In this document: piece after piece, positions 25,455 through 36,150 of the stretch
Numbering within the stretch: position 1 is the first letter of the stretch
Layout of the letters: every line of letters begins with the position of its first letter
Source of the DNA: Pseudomonas kribbensis
Lineage (GTDB): Bacteria; Pseudomonadota; Gammaproteobacteria; Pseudomonadales; Pseudomonadaceae
Reading direction: 5' to 3'
Length of the DNA stretch: 64,000 bases
NCBI RefSeq assembly: GCF_003352185.1
Contig: NZ_CP029608.1
Coordinates: 4,216,001 to 4,280,000 of the forward strand
Position numbers and translations under genes: made by a program
Notes under the pieces: generated by a model
The model's database searches: none
Seen by the model: only the letters and a program-made list of their open reading frames with translations
Told to the model about the DNA's origin: nothing

Positions 25455-26747
25455 ATGTCCTCCTCCACGGGCAAAGGCAAAGCGATTTTTCGCGTTGTCA
25501 GCGGCAACTTTCTCGAGATGTTCGACTTCATGGTCTACGGCTTCTACGCCACGGCCATCGCCAAGACCTTCTTCCCTACCGATAGCGCTTTCGCTTCCCT
25601 GATGCTTTCGCTCGCCACCTTCGGCGCAGGTTTCCTGATGCGCCCGCTGGGGGCGATCTTCCTTGGCGCCTACATTGACCGACACGGTCGTCGTCAGGGC
25701 CTGATCATTACCCTCGCACTGATGGCGGCCGGCACCGTGCTGATCGCCTGCGTGCCGGGCTACGCCACCCTTGGCGTCGCTGCGCCGCTGATCGTGCTGT
25801 TCGGCCGATTGCTGCAAGGCTTCTCGGCCGGTGTGGAACTGGGCGGCGTGTCGGTGTACCTGGCGGAAATCGCCACGCCGGGGCGCAAGGGCTTCTTCGT
25901 CAGCTGGCAGTCCGCCAGCCAGCAAGCGGCCGTGGTGTTCGCCGGCCTGCTGGGTGTCGGCCTCAACCACTGGCTGAGCCCGGACCAGATGGGCGACTGG
26001 GGCTGGCGCGTGCCGTTCCTGATCGGCTGCATGATCGTTCCGGTGATCTTCGTCATTCGTCGCTCGCTGGAGGAAACCCCGGAATTCCAGGCGCGCAAAC
26101 ATCGCCCTACCCTGCAGGAAATCGTCCGCTCGATTGGTCAGAACTTCGGCATCGTCCTCGCCGGCATGGCGCTGGTGGTGATGACCACCGTGTCGTTCTA
26201 CCTGATCACCGCCTACACCCCGACCTTCGGCAAGGCGGAACTGCACCTGTCGGACTTCGATGCGCTGCTGGTCACCGTGTGCATCGGCCTGTCGAACTTC
26301 TTCTGGCTGCCGGTAATGGGTGCACTTTCCGACAAGATCGGACGCAAACCCCTGCTGCTCGGGGCGACGATCCTGGCAATCCTGACCGCCTACCCGGCGC
26401 TGTCGTGGCTGGTGGCGAACCCGAGCTTCAGCCATCTGCTGATCGTCGAGTTGTGGCTGTCGTTCCTGTACGGCTCGTACAACGGCGCGATGGTAGTGGC
26501 GCTGACCGAAATCATGCCAGTGGAAGTGCGCACGACCGGTTTCTCGCTGGCCTACAGCCTGGCCACGGCGACCTTCGGCGGATTCACTCCGGCAGCCTGC
26601 ACTTACCTGATCCATGTGCTGGACAACAAGGCGGCACCGGGGATCTGGCTCAGTGGCGCAGCCGTATTGGGCCTGGTCGCGACCTTGGTGCTGTTCCGTG
26701 GCAACAAGCACGAACTGCGCACGGCACAAGCCGCCATGCCCCGCTGA
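25455..26747 (+). CDS. MFS transporter, citrate/tricarballylate-type proton symporter
   Basis: 430 residues with 12 transmembrane helices, metabolite:H+ symporter branch of the major facilitator superfamily. The N-terminus ([20 protein letters not shown]) and the loop 2-3 motif [13 protein letters not shown] are typical; [21 protein letters not shown] in helix 4-5 and the later [15 protein letters not shown] repeat it in the second half. The closest family I recognise is CitA/TcuC-like citrate or tricarballylate transporters. It is divergent from apbE and converges on gapB over a bidirectional terminator. No citrate-use genes flank it, so the substrate is a family-level inference. Confidence 0.85.
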   Translation: MSSSTGKGKAIFRVVSGNFLEMFDFMVYGFYATAIAKTFFPTDSAFASLMLSLATFGAGFLMRPLGAIFLGAYIDRHGRRQGLIITLALMAAGTVLIACVPGYATLGVAAPLIVLFGRLLQGFSAGVELGGVSVYLAEIATPGRKGFFVSWQSASQQAAVVFAGLLGVGLNHWLSPDQMGDWGWRVPFLIGCMIVPVIFVIRRSLEETPEFQARKHRPTLQEIVRSIGQNFGIVLAGMALVVMTTVSFYLITAYTPTFGKAELHLSDFDALLVTVCIGLSNFFWLPVMGALSDKIGRKPLLLGATILAILTAYPALSWLVANPSFSHLLIVELWLSFLYGSYNGAMVVALTEIMPVEVRTTGFSLAYSLATATFGGFTPAACTYLIHVLDNKAAPGIWLSGAAVLGLVATLVLFRGNKHELRTAQAAMPR

Positions 26748-26766
26748 CCCGAATCGCGCACAAACA

Positions 26767-26796
26767 AAAACGCCCCGACAATGTCGGGGCGTTTTC
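26767..26796. terminator. Bidirectional terminator between the MFS gene and gapB
   Basis: AAAACGCCCCGACA / TGTCGGGGCGTTTT, a 14-bp palindrome around one base. It ends the converging MFS and GAPDH genes. Confidence 0.92.
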
Positions 26797-26811
26797 ATTT
26801 GCAGCTAAGGC

Positions 26812-28260
26812 TTAGCGCGGGAATGCTGGCGGGTTTACACCGGCCATGTCTTCCATCACGCGAACCACCTGGCAGCTGTAACCGAACTCGTTGTCGTACC
26901 AGACGTACAGAACAACGCGGTTATCCTGAGTGATGGTTGCCTCGGCATCCACGACACCGGCGTGACGCGAGCCCACGAAGTCAGTGGAAACCACTTCCTG
27001 CGAGCTGACGTAATCGATCTGCTTGTGCAGATCCGAGTGCATGGCCATCTGGCGCAGGTACTCGTTGATTTCTTCGCGAGTGGTGGCCTTTTCCAGGTTC
27101 AGGTTCAGAATGGCCATCGACACGTTCGGCGTAGGTACGCGAATCGCGTTGCCGGTCAGCTTGCCCTTGAGCACTGGCAGCGCCTTGGCAGCGGCAGTGG
27201 CAGCACCGGTCTCGGTGATAACCATGTTCAGCGGCGCGGCGCGGCCACGACGGCTGCCCTTGTGGAAGTTGTCGATCAGGTTCTGGTCGTTGGTGAACGA
27301 GTGAACGGTTTCGACATGGCCATTGACGATGCCGTACTGGTCGTTGACGGCCTTGAGCACCGGTACGATGGCGTTGGTGGTGCAGGACGCCGCCGAGATG
27401 ATCTTGTCGTCAGCAGTGATGTCGCCGTGGTTGATACCGTGAACGATGTTCTTCAGCGCGCCCTTACCCGGTGCGGTGAGAATCACGCGAGCAGCGCCCG
27501 GGCAGGCCAGGTGCTGGCCCAGACCGTCGGCATCACGCCATACACCGGTATTGTCTACGATCAGCGCGTTTTCGATGCCGTACTGGGTGTAGTCGACTTC
27601 GCTCGGGCTCTTGGCGTAGATCACCTGGATCAGGTTGCCGTTGGCGGTGATGGTGTTGTTTTCTTCGTCGATGGTGATAGTGCCATCGAACGGGCCGTGT
27701 ACCGAGTCACGACGCAGCAGGCTGGCACGCTTGACCAGATCGTTCTCGGCGCCTTTGCGCACGACGATGGCGCGCAGACGCAGGCCGTCGCCACCACCGG
27801 TTTTTTCGATCAGGATGCGCGCCAGCAGACGGCCGATACGACCGAAGCCGTAGAGCACGACATCAGTGCCTTTACGCGCGGAGGCATTTTGCTGACCCAC
27901 GACATCGGCCAACTCTTCGCGAACGAATTGTTCGGCCGTGCGGCCATTGCCTTCAGCGCGGAATTTGAACGCCAACTTGCCCAGATCCACCGAAGCCGCG
28001 CCGAGCTTGAGCTCGCTCATGGCCTTCAGCAGAGGGAATGTTTCGTGGACGGAGAGTTCGCTATCGTCGGAAGAACGATGGCGAGCAAAGCGGTGAGCTT
28101 TGAGAATCGCGATGACAGACTGGTTGATCAGGCTGCGGCCATAGATCGAGCTCACCACGTTGTTATTGCGGTAGAGCTGACCGATAAGCGGAATCATCGC
28201 TTCTGCGAGTGCTTCACGGTCGATCCATTCACCAAGACACTGGTCGGGCTTCTGAGTCAC
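26812..28260 (-). CDS. Glyceraldehyde-3-phosphate dehydrogenase, long form with N-terminal extension
   Basis: 482 residues from the GTG at 28260, which has GGAAGG 5 nt upstream; an ATG five codons earlier has no ribosome-binding site. About 130 residues (MTQKPDQCLGEWIDREALAE...) precede the dehydrogenase, whose NAD-binding start VVLYGFGRIGRLLARIL is at about 134. The catalytic cysteine is Cys293 in ASCTTNAIVPVL, and the catalytic domain has HSFTNDQN (catalytic histidine), GRAAPLNMV and WYDNEFGYS. Ordinary GAPDH is about 335 residues. This long class occurs across Pseudomonas beside mfd (PA3001 in P. aeruginosa, as I recall) and is usually considered the gluconeogenic or secondary enzyme, though the direction cannot be read from sequence. 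The extension has no fold I recognise. Confidence 0.93.
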   Translation of the reverse strand: MTQKPDQCLGEWIDREALAEAMIPLIGQLYRNNNVVSSIYGRSLINQSVIAILKAHRFARHRSSDDSELSVHETFPLLKAMSELKLGAASVDLGKLAFKFRAEGNGRTAEQFVREELADVVGQQNASARKGTDVVLYGFGRIGRLLARILIEKTGGGDGLRLRAIVVRKGAENDLVKRASLLRRDSVHGPFDGTITIDEENNTITANGNLIQVIYAKSPSEVDYTQYGIENALIVDNTGVWRDADGLGQHLACPGAARVILTAPGKGALKNIVHGINHGDITADDKIISAASCTTNAIVPVLKAVNDQYGIVNGHVETVHSFTNDQNLIDNFHKGSRRGRAAPLNMVITETGAATAAAKALPVLKGKLTGNAIRVPTPNVSMAILNLNLEKATTREEINEYLRQMAMHSDLHKQIDYVSSQEVVSTDFVGSRHAGVVDAEATITQDNRVVLYVWYDNEFGYSCQVVRVMEDMAGVNPPAFPR

Positions 28261-28629
28261 GGGAACCTTCCACATGTAGGGGCAGAAAAAAGGGGCTACA
28301 TTATGCCGCCGAGAACCTCTTGTAGCAATGCGCGCTTGTCGCGCAATCGGTAACAAAATTCGCTCCAAAAAAATAACGCTCTGCGCCAGCCCAGTAAAAC
28401 CGGGGCTTCCAGCGCAGCCGGTTTTTCGACGACTGTTAGACGATGTCTGTAACCCTCCGTAACACCACCCACTTTCGGCACTACATAATCGTCAAAAAAG
28501 TGCTGGTTTTTATGGTTACCACTACATTTCGCCGAAACCGTGCAGATAGACGCAGTCTGCAACTGACAGGCGGCACCGGACGCCGCTACAATTACCGACT
28601 TTGTCGCAACGCCTGGAGCTCAACCTTCC
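28261..28629. promoter_or_regulatory. Divergent gapB-mfd intergenic region with a candidate mfd promoter
   Basis: 369 bp with no supported gene. For mfd, CTGACA (28563-28568) and TACAAT (28587-28592) with an 18-bp spacer make a fair sigma-70 promoter about 40 bp before the GTG start. A hairpin AAAACCGG / CCGGTTTT (28396-28425, 14-nt loop) with T-rich flanks on both strands lies midway and could end short transcripts. A minus-strand open frame of 88 codons at 28296-28562 has no ribosome-binding site or recognisable domain and is not called. Confidence 0.55.
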
Positions 28630-31600
28630 GTGCCTGTTCTGCGTCTACCGCTTCTCCCTGCCGCGGCAGGTAAACAGCACTGGGGCAACCTCCCCGGTGC
28701 CGCCCTGAGCCTGGCGATTGCCGAGGCTGCCAGCGCTGCCAAGCGCTTCACGTTACTGCTGACCGCCGACAGCCAGAGTGCCGAACGGCTGGAGCAGGAG
28801 CTGAGCTTCTTCGCCCCGGATTTGCCGGTGCTGCATTTCCCCGACTGGGAAACCCTGCCCTACGACCTGTTCTCGCCGCACCAGGACATCATCTCCCAGC
28901 GCATCGCCAGCCTTTATAGACTGCCGGAGCTGGAGCATGGCGTGCTGGTGGTGCCGATCACCACCGCCCTGCATCGCCTGGCGCCGACCAAATTCCTGCT
29001 CGGCAGCAGCCTGGTGCTGGATGTCGGTCAGAAGCTCGACGTCGAGCAAATGCGCTCGCGGCTCGAAGCCAGCGGCTATCGCTACGTCGATACGGTTTAC
29101 GAACACGGCGAGTTCACCGTACGCGGCGCACTGATCGACCTGTTCCCGATGGGCAGCAAGCTGCCGTATCGAATCGACCTGTTCGACGACGAAATCGAAA
29201 CCCTGCGCACCTTCGACCCGGAAAACCAGCGCTCCATCGACAAGGTCGATTCGGTCAAGCTGCTGCCGGCCAAGGAATTCCCGCTGCAGAAAGAAGCGGT
29301 CACCCGGTTCAAGGCGCGTTTTCGCGAGCGTTTTGATGTCGACTTCCGCCGCTGCCCGATCTTTCAGGATCTGAGCAGCGGTATTACCCCGGCCGGCATC
29401 GAGTACTACCTGCCGCTGTTCTTCGAAGAAACCTCGACCCTGTTCGATTACCTGCCCCAGGACACTCAGGTGTTCTCGCTGCCGGGCATCGAGCAAGCGG
29501 CGGAAAACTTCTGGAACGACGTGCGCAATCGTTATGAAGAACGCCGCGTCGATCCATCGCGTCCTTTATTGCCGCCCGCCGAACTGTTCCTGCCGGTGGA
29601 AGACTGCTTCGCCCGCCTGAAGAACTGGCCGCGCGTGGTCGCCAGCCAGCAGGACGTGGAAACCGGCGTCGGCCGTGAGCGCTTCCCGGCACAGGCCTTG
29701 CCGAATCTGGCGATCGAAGCCAAGGCTACGCAACCGCTGGCGGCACTTTCCGCCTTCCTCGACGAATTCCCGGGACGCGTGCTGTTCACCGCCGAATCCG
29801 CAGGCCGACGCGAAGTGCTGTTGGAGCTGCTGGACCGTCTGAAGCTGCGACCGAAAACCGTCGACAGCTGGCCGGACTTCGTCGCGAGCAAGGATCGCCT
29901 GGCGATCACCATTGCCCCGCTCGACGAAGGCCTGATGCTGGATGACCCGGCGCTGGCACTGGTTGCGGAAAGCCCGCTGTTCGGCCAGCGCGTGATGCAG
30001 CGTCGCCGTCGCGAAAAACGCGCCGACGCCAACAACGACGCGGTGATCAAGAACCTCACCGAGCTGCGCGAAGGCGCGCCGGTGGTGCACATCGACCACG
30101 GTGTCGGCCGCTATCTCGGCCTGACGATTCTGGAAATCGACAACCAGGCTGCCGAATTCCTGACCCTCGAGTACGCCGAGAACGCCAAGCTCTACGTGCC
30201 GGTGGCCAACCTGCACCTGATCGCCCGCTACACCGGCAGCGACGATGCACTGGCGCCGCTGCACCGCCTCGGCTCCGAGACCTGGCAGAAAGCCAAGCGC
30301 AAGGCTGCCGAACAGGTGCGCGACGTGGCTGCCGAACTGCTCGACATCTATGCCCGCCGCGCCGCCCGCGAAGGTTATGCGTTTGCCGATCCGAAAGCCG
30401 ATTACGCAACCTTCAGCGCCGGCTTCCCGTTCGAGGAAACCCCGGACCAGCAATCCACCATCGAAGCCGTTCGCGAAGACATGCTCGCACCGAAACCGAT
30501 GGATCGACTGGTCTGCGGTGACGTGGGTTTCGGCAAGACCGAAGTGGCCATGCGCGCCGCGTTCATCGCGGTGCATGGCGGCAAGCAAGTGGCGATCCTG
30601 GTGCCGACCACCCTGCTCGCCCAGCAGCACTACAACAGCTTCCGTGACCGCTTCGCCGACTGGCCGGTGACCGTGGAAGTGATGAGCCGCTTCAAGTCCG
30701 CCAAGGAAGTGAACGCTGCCGTCGCCGAACTGGCCGAAGGCAACATCGACATCGTCATCGGCACCCACAAGCTGCTACAGGACGACGTCAAGATCAAAAA
30801 CCTCGGGTTGGTGATCATCGACGAAGAACACCGTTTCGGTGTCCGCCAGAAGGAACAGCTCAAGGCCCTGCGCAGCGAAGTCGACATTCTGACGCTGACC
30901 GCCACGCCGATTCCGCGCACGCTGAACATGGCGGTGTCGGGCATGCGCGACCTGTCGATCATCGCCACACCGCCGGCGCGACGCCTGTCGGTGCGCACCT
31001 TCGTCATGGAGCAGAACAAGAGCACGGTCAAAGAGGCCTTGCTGCGTGAGCTGTTGCGTGGCGGTCAGGTCTACTACCTGCACAACGATGTGAAGACCAT
31101 CGAAAAATGCGCCGCAGAACTGGCCGAACTGGTGCCGGAAGCGCGGATCGGCATCGGCCACGGGCAAATGCGCGAACGCGAACTCGAACAGGTGATGAGC
31201 GACTTCTACCACAAGCGCTTCAACGTGCTGATCGCCTCGACCATCATCGAGACCGGCATTGACGTGCCGAGCGCCAACACCATCATCATCGAGCGCGCCG
31301 ACAAGTTCGGCCTGGCGCAGTTGCACCAGTTGCGCGGCCGCGTGGGTCGTAGCCACCACCAGGCTTACGCCTACCTGCTGACACCGCCACGCCAGCAGAT
31401 CACCGGCGATGCGGAAAAACGTCTGGAAGCGATTGCCAATACTCAGGATCTGGGCGCGGGCTTCGTGCTGGCCACCAACGACCTGGAAATCCGTGGCGCC
31501 GGAGAACTGCTGGGCGATGGCCAGAGCGGTCAGATTCAGGCCGTCGGCTTCACGCTGTACATGGAAATGCTCGAGCGCGCGGTGAAGTCGATTCGCAAGG

Positions 31601-32079
31601 GCGAACAGCCGAACCTCGATCAACCGCTCGGCGGCGGCCCGGAAGTCAACCTGCGGGTGCCCGCACTGATTCCGGAAGATTATCTGCCGGACGTGCACGC
31701 ACGCCTGATCCTGTACAAGCGCATCGCTTCGGCCACCGACGAGGAAGGCCTGAAAGATCTGCAGGTGGAGATGATCGACCGCTTCGGGCTGCTGCCGGAG
31801 CCGACCAAGAATCTGGTGCGCATCACGGCGCTGAAATTGCAGGCCGAGCAGCTGGGCATCAAGAAAGTCGATGGCGGCCCGCAAGGCGGACGCATCGAGT
31901 TCGCGGCGCAGACGCCGGTCGACCCGATGACCCTGATCAAACTGATCCAGAGTCAGCCAAAACGCTACAAATTCGAAGGTGCCACGATGTTCAAGTTCCA
32001 GGTGCCGATGGAGCGCCCGGAAGAGCGCTTTAATACTGTAGAGGCGCTGTTCGAGCGCCTCATTCCGAAAACTGTTTGA
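28630..32079 (+). CDS. mfd: Transcription-repair coupling factor Mfd
   Basis: 1149 residues with a GTG start. Order: UvrB-homology region (about 1-330, with HFPDWETLPYDLFSPHQDI near 75), then the RNA-polymerase-interacting domain around 470 (GAPVVHIDHGVGRYLGLTIL). The superfamily-2 motor follows, with Walker A CGDVGFGKTEVAMRA, DEEH box IIDEEHRFGV and TATPIPRTLNMAVSGMRDLS. Motif VI is QLRGRVGRSHHQAYAYLL and the C-terminal TRCF domain covers about 1000-1110. Mfd pushes stalled RNA polymerase off lesions and recruits UvrA. The length matches E. coli Mfd (1148). csiV follows after 10 bp. Confidence 0.98.
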   Translation: MPVLRLPLLPAAAGKQHWGNLPGAALSLAIAEAASAAKRFTLLLTADSQSAERLEQELSFFAPDLPVLHFPDWETLPYDLFSPHQDIISQRIASLYRLPELEHGVLVVPITTALHRLAPTKFLLGSSLVLDVGQKLDVEQMRSRLEASGYRYVDTVYEHGEFTVRGALIDLFPMGSKLPYRIDLFDDEIETLRTFDPENQRSIDKVDSVKLLPAKEFPLQKEAVTRFKARFRERFDVDFRRCPIFQDLSSGITPAGIEYYLPLFFEETSTLFDYLPQDTQVFSLPGIEQAAENFWNDVRNRYEERRVDPSRPLLPPAELFLPVEDCFARLKNWPRVVASQQDVETGVGRERFPAQALPNLAIEAKATQPLAALSAFLDEFPGRVLFTAESAGRREVLLELLDRLKLRPKTVDSWPDFVASKDRLAITIAPLDEGLMLDDPALALVAESPLFGQRVMQRRRREKRADANNDAVIKNLTELREGAPVVHIDHGVGRYLGLTILEIDNQAAEFLTLEYAENAKLYVPVANLHLIARYTGSDDALAPLHRLGSETWQKAKRKAAEQVRDVAAELLDIYARRAAREGYAFADPKADYATFSAGFPFEETPDQQSTIEAVREDMLAPKPMDRLVCGDVGFGKTEVAMRAAFIAVHGGKQVAILVPTTLLAQQHYNSFRDRFADWPVTVEVMSRFKSAKEVNAAVAELAEGNIDIVIGTHKLLQDDVKIKNLGLVIIDEEHRFGVRQKEQLKALRSEVDILTLTATPIPRTLNMAVSGMRDLSIIATPPARRLSVRTFVMEQNKSTVKEALLRELLRGGQVYYLHNDVKTIEKCAAELAELVPEARIGIGHGQMRERELEQVMSDFYHKRFNVLIASTIIETGIDVPSANTIIIERADKFGLAQLHQLRGRVGRSHHQAYAYLLTPPRQQITGDAEKRLEAIANTQDLGAGFVLATNDLEIRGAGELLGDGQSGQIQAVGFTLYMEMLERAVKSIRKGEQPNLDQPLGGGPEVNLRVPALIPEDYLPDVHARLILYKRIASATDEEGLKDLQVEMIDRFGLLPEPTKNLVRITALKLQAEQLGIKKVDGGPQGGRIEFAAQTPVDPMTLIKLIQSQPKRYKFEGATMFKFQVPMERPEERFNTVEALFERLIPKTV

Positions 32080-32089
32080 AGGACGCCGC

Positions 32090-32656
32090 ATGCGCCTGTT
32101 TCGCTCACTGACCTTGTTGTTGACGCTGGTCGCCCCTTCGGCATTTGCCGATGACCTGTATCAGGTCGAAATGATTCTGGTACGCCAGAACGCCGTGCCG
32201 GCCATTGTCAGCCGCGCCGCGCCAGAAGACTGGGCGGCCGGCGCCCAGCGTTTGGGCGATGACAGCAAGCGCACCACAGCGCTGAACGACGTCGCCAACA
32301 AACTCACCGCCAGCGGTGAATACAGCGTGCTGATGCACAAGGCCTGGCAGCAGACACTCGGCGAGACGCCGGCGAAGGTCGCGGTCAGCGAAGGTCAGGA
32401 GCAGTTCGGTCAGTTCCCGGTCGAGGGCACGATTGAAATGAAACTCGGGCGCTTCACCGATGTGAACGCCGATTTCTGGGTCAACCAGATCGATGCCAAC
32501 GGCATGGTCACCGCCAGCGAACGCCTGAAGCAGGAAAGCCACACCAAGAACGGCCAGCTCAACTACCTGGACAACGGCCACCTCGCCCTGCTGATCAAGA
32601 TCACTTCACTGACGGCGCCTGCGCCTCGGGAAGCGCCTGAAGTCGTTCCGGACTGA
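32090..32656 (+). CDS. csiV: CsiV family peptidoglycan-binding protein
   Basis: 188 residues. A signal peptide (MRLFRSLTLLLTLVAPSAFA) is cleaved before DDLYQVEMILVRQN, the start of the CsiV family, which commonly sits directly behind mfd in gammaproteobacteria. In the middle is EGTIEMKLGRFTDVNADFWV, the family core strand pair. The known member, from Vibrio cholerae, binds peptidoglycan and is needed for growth in D-amino acids through the penicillin-binding protein system; that role is borrowed from the family. The start has GAAGGA upstream. It is 11 bp from the next gene, so probably an operon mfd-csiV-helicase. Confidence 0.85.
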   Translation: MRLFRSLTLLLTLVAPSAFADDLYQVEMILVRQNAVPAIVSRAAPEDWAAGAQRLGDDSKRTTALNDVANKLTASGEYSVLMHKAWQQTLGETPAKVAVSEGQEQFGQFPVEGTIEMKLGRFTDVNADFWVNQIDANGMVTASERLKQESHTKNGQLNYLDNGHLALLIKITSLTAPAPREAPEVVPD

Positions 32657-32667
32657 TTGAAGTCCTT

Positions 32668-35358
32668 ATGTCCCCGCCTCTGAGTAAACCGCTGGCCTCC
32701 TCCTGGGTCAGCCGGTTCAAGGAACAAAGCCTGGAGCGTGGCCGCCGCTACGCCCTGGAAAACCGGGTGCGGATCGTGCAGGTCGGCGATGCGACCATTA
32801 CCGCCAGTTGCGAAGGCTCTGGTGGCAACATTTATCGTCAGACGATTCATCTGCGCGAGTCAGCCAAAGGCACGTTATTGATGGTCGACGCCACATGCAC
32901 CTGCCCGGTCCACAGCAACTGCAAACACTGTGCGGCGGTCTTGCTGCAAGTGCAGGAAACCCTCGAATACCCGGCCGCCGCCAAAGACGCCGAACTGCTG
33001 GAAAAGCTCCAGGCCGTACTGGAAAACCGCAGCCCCAAGGCTCCGCCGCAAGTGCTGGTGGACAACGTGCAACCGGTGCCGCGCCTGTGGCTGGCCAGTG
33101 TCGAGTTCAGCGCTTTCGAGCCGCGCAACGGCAAGATGCAGCGCTACATCCAGCATCGTGCGGCGCTGTCTTTCAGCTACCTCGACGAATACGTCAGCGG
33201 CCAGAAAAACAGCGACATCCTGATTCGCCAGGAAGCGCAGACGCTGCGGGTCAAACGCCAGCCGGACGTCGAGCAAAGCTACCGCGAGCAACTGCGAATT
33301 CTCGGCTTTCGCATCGCCACCCGACAAAGCAAGGCACTGCCGGAAAGCGCCGGCGAACTCTACGAGATGGTCAACGACAGCGCCTGGCTGACGTTCACCC
33401 TGAACGATCTGCCGAAGCTGCGCACCCAAGGCTGGGAATTGCTGGTCGACGATGAATTCGGCTTCGACCTGACAGCCGTGGACGACTGGTACGCCACCGT
33501 CGAGCAGACGCCAGAGCGGGACTGGTTCGATCTGGAACTGGGCATCATCGTCAATGGCGAACGCCTGAGCCTGCTGCCGATCTTGCTGAACCTGATGCGC
33601 TCGCACACAGAAATCCTCAACCCCGAACGCCTCGCCCGGCGACGGGACGATGAGCTGATTCTGGTGAACATTCCGCAACGCAACAGCGAGCACGGGCCGT
33701 TGCAAGTCGCCCTGCCCCTTGGCCGGTTGAAACCGGTGCTGGCGACGCTGGGCGAGTTCTATCTGCAAGAGCCGGGCGAAACCACCCTGCGCCTGAGCAA
33801 GGCCGACGCCACACGCCTGAACTCGCTGGAAGGCATTCCTCTGCTGTGGGAGGGTGGCGAGCAGATTCGCAGCTTCGCCCAACGCCTGCGTGATATCCGC
33901 GACTACAGTGCCGAAGCGCCACAAGGGCTGAACGCGACACTGCGCCCTTATCAGCTCGAAGGCTTGAGCTGGATGCAGTCGCTGCGGCAACTTGAGGTTG
34001 GCGGGATTCTCGCGGACGACATGGGCCTGGGCAAAACCCTACAGACCCTGGCGCATATTCTCAGCGAGAAAAACGCCGGGCGACTGGATCGACCCTGCAT
34101 GGTGGTGATGCCCACCAGCCTGATCCCCAACTGGCTGGACGAAGCGGCGCACTTCACGCCACAGCTCAAAGTGGTGGCCCTGTACGGCGCCAGCCGCAAA
34201 AAGCATTTCGAACACCTGGCCGATTACGACCTGATCCTCACAACCTATGTGCTGCTGCCCAAGGATGTCGAGCGTCTCGTACAGCAACCGCTGCATGTAT
34301 TGGTGTTGGACGAGGCGCAATACATCAAGAACCCGAACAGCAAGGCCGCTCAGGCTGCCCGCGAGCTGAACGCCCGTCAGCGCCTGTGCCTGAGCGGTAC
34401 GCCACTGGAAAATCACCTCGGCGAACTGTGGTCGCTGTTTCATTTCCTGCTGCCCGGCTGGCTCGGCGACGTCAAAAGCTTCAACGCCGATTACCGCGTG
34501 CCGATCGAAAAGCGCGCCAGCGAAGTCAGACTTCAACACCTCAACGGTCGGATCAAACCCTTTCTGCTGCGTCGCACCAAGGAACAGGTCGCGACCGAGT
34601 TGCCGCCGAAAACCGAGATCATCCATTGGGTCGAGCTCAACGAGGCGCAGCGCGACGTGTACGAAACCATGCGCCTGGCCATGGACAAGAAGGTGCGCGA
34701 CGAGATCACTCGCAAGGGCGTGGCGCGCAGCCAGATCATCATTCTCGAAGCGCTGCTCAAGTTGCGTCAGGTCTGCTGTGATTTGCGCCTGGTCAACGAC
34801 GCCACCCTGCCCGCTCGCGGCAGCACCTCGGGCAAGCTCGACAGCCTGATGGAAATGCTCGAGGAGCTGTTTGAGGAAGGGCGACGGATCCTGCTGTTTT
34901 CACAGTTCACTTCGATGCTGTCATTGATCGAGGACGAGCTGAAAAAGCGCAATGTCCCCTATGCACTGCTGACAGGACAGACTCGGGATCGGCGCACGCC
35001 TGTGAAAGAATTCCAGAGCGGCAAGCGTCAGATCTTTCTTATCAGCCTGAAGGCTGGCGGTGTGGGTCTGAACCTGACGGAAGCGGACACCGTGATTCAC
35101 TACGATCCGTGGTGGAACCCGGCGACCGAAAACCAGGCCACCGACCGTGCGTATCGCATTGGCCAGGAGAAGCCGGTATTCGTCTACAAGATGATTGCCC
35201 GGGGCACGGTCGAGGAGAAGATTCAGCATCTGCAGAAGGAAAAATCCGACCTGGCGGCCGGCGTGCTGGATGGGCGCAAGGCCGGGGACTGGAAGTTGCA
35301 GAGCGATGATATCGAGGCGCTGTTTGCGCCGTTGCCGGACAAGTTTGAAAAGCGCTGA
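32668..35358 (+). CDS. SWIM zinc-finger and SNF2-family DEAD/DEAH helicase
   Basis: 896 residues. The SWIM zinc-binding motif is near residue 76 (CTCPVHSNCKHCAA, pattern CxC-x6-CxH), a DNA or protein interaction element. The SNF2 motor begins near 435: LRPYQLEGLSWMQSL, motif I GILADDMGLGKTLQTLA, motif II LVLDEAQYIKN, motif III LSGTPLENHLGELWSLFHFL. In the C-terminal helicase half, motif V is LKAGGVGLNLTEADTV and motif VI DRAYRIGQEKPVFVYK. It is a RapA/HepA-superfamily ATPase that translocates on double-stranded DNA. The bacterial role is poorly known; remodelling of nucleoprotein complexes or RNA polymerase recycling are guesses. It ends at a hairpin overlapping its stop codon. Confidence 0.92.
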   Translation: MSPPLSKPLASSWVSRFKEQSLERGRRYALENRVRIVQVGDATITASCEGSGGNIYRQTIHLRESAKGTLLMVDATCTCPVHSNCKHCAAVLLQVQETLEYPAAAKDAELLEKLQAVLENRSPKAPPQVLVDNVQPVPRLWLASVEFSAFEPRNGKMQRYIQHRAALSFSYLDEYVSGQKNSDILIRQEAQTLRVKRQPDVEQSYREQLRILGFRIATRQSKALPESAGELYEMVNDSAWLTFTLNDLPKLRTQGWELLVDDEFGFDLTAVDDWYATVEQTPERDWFDLELGIIVNGERLSLLPILLNLMRSHTEILNPERLARRRDDELILVNIPQRNSEHGPLQVALPLGRLKPVLATLGEFYLQEPGETTLRLSKADATRLNSLEGIPLLWEGGEQIRSFAQRLRDIRDYSAEAPQGLNATLRPYQLEGLSWMQSLRQLEVGGILADDMGLGKTLQTLAHILSEKNAGRLDRPCMVVMPTSLIPNWLDEAAHFTPQLKVVALYGASRKKHFEHLADYDLILTTYVLLPKDVERLVQQPLHVLVLDEAQYIKNPNSKAAQAARELNARQRLCLSGTPLENHLGELWSLFHFLLPGWLGDVKSFNADYRVPIEKRASEVRLQHLNGRIKPFLLRRTKEQVATELPPKTEIIHWVELNEAQRDVYETMRLAMDKKVRDEITRKGVARSQIIILEALLKLRQVCCDLRLVNDATLPARGSTSGKLDSLMEMLEELFEEGRRILLFSQFTSMLSLIEDELKKRNVPYALLTGQTRDRRTPVKEFQSGKRQIFLISLKAGGVGLNLTEADTVIHYDPWWNPATENQATDRAYRIGQEKPVFVYKMIARGTVEEKIQHLQKEKSDLAAGVLDGRKAGDWKLQSDDIEALFAPLPDKFEKR

Positions 35359-35370
35359 GATCCTCAGCGC
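35352..35370. terminator. Short hairpin at the end of the helicase gene
   Basis: GCGCTGAG / CTCAGCGC with a 3-nt loop, overlapping the TGA of the helicase gene. There is no U-tract, so it is a weak or Rho-assisted terminator at best between the converging genes. Confidence 0.4.
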
Positions 35371-35400
35371 CTGTTCGTTCGAGTCATTCCGGAGCCGGAC

Positions 35401-36150
<750 letters not shown>

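Noticed and set aside
28296..28562. 88-codon open frame on the minus strand
   Set aside because: It fills the gapB-mfd promoter region, has no ribosome-binding site and matches nothing recognised.
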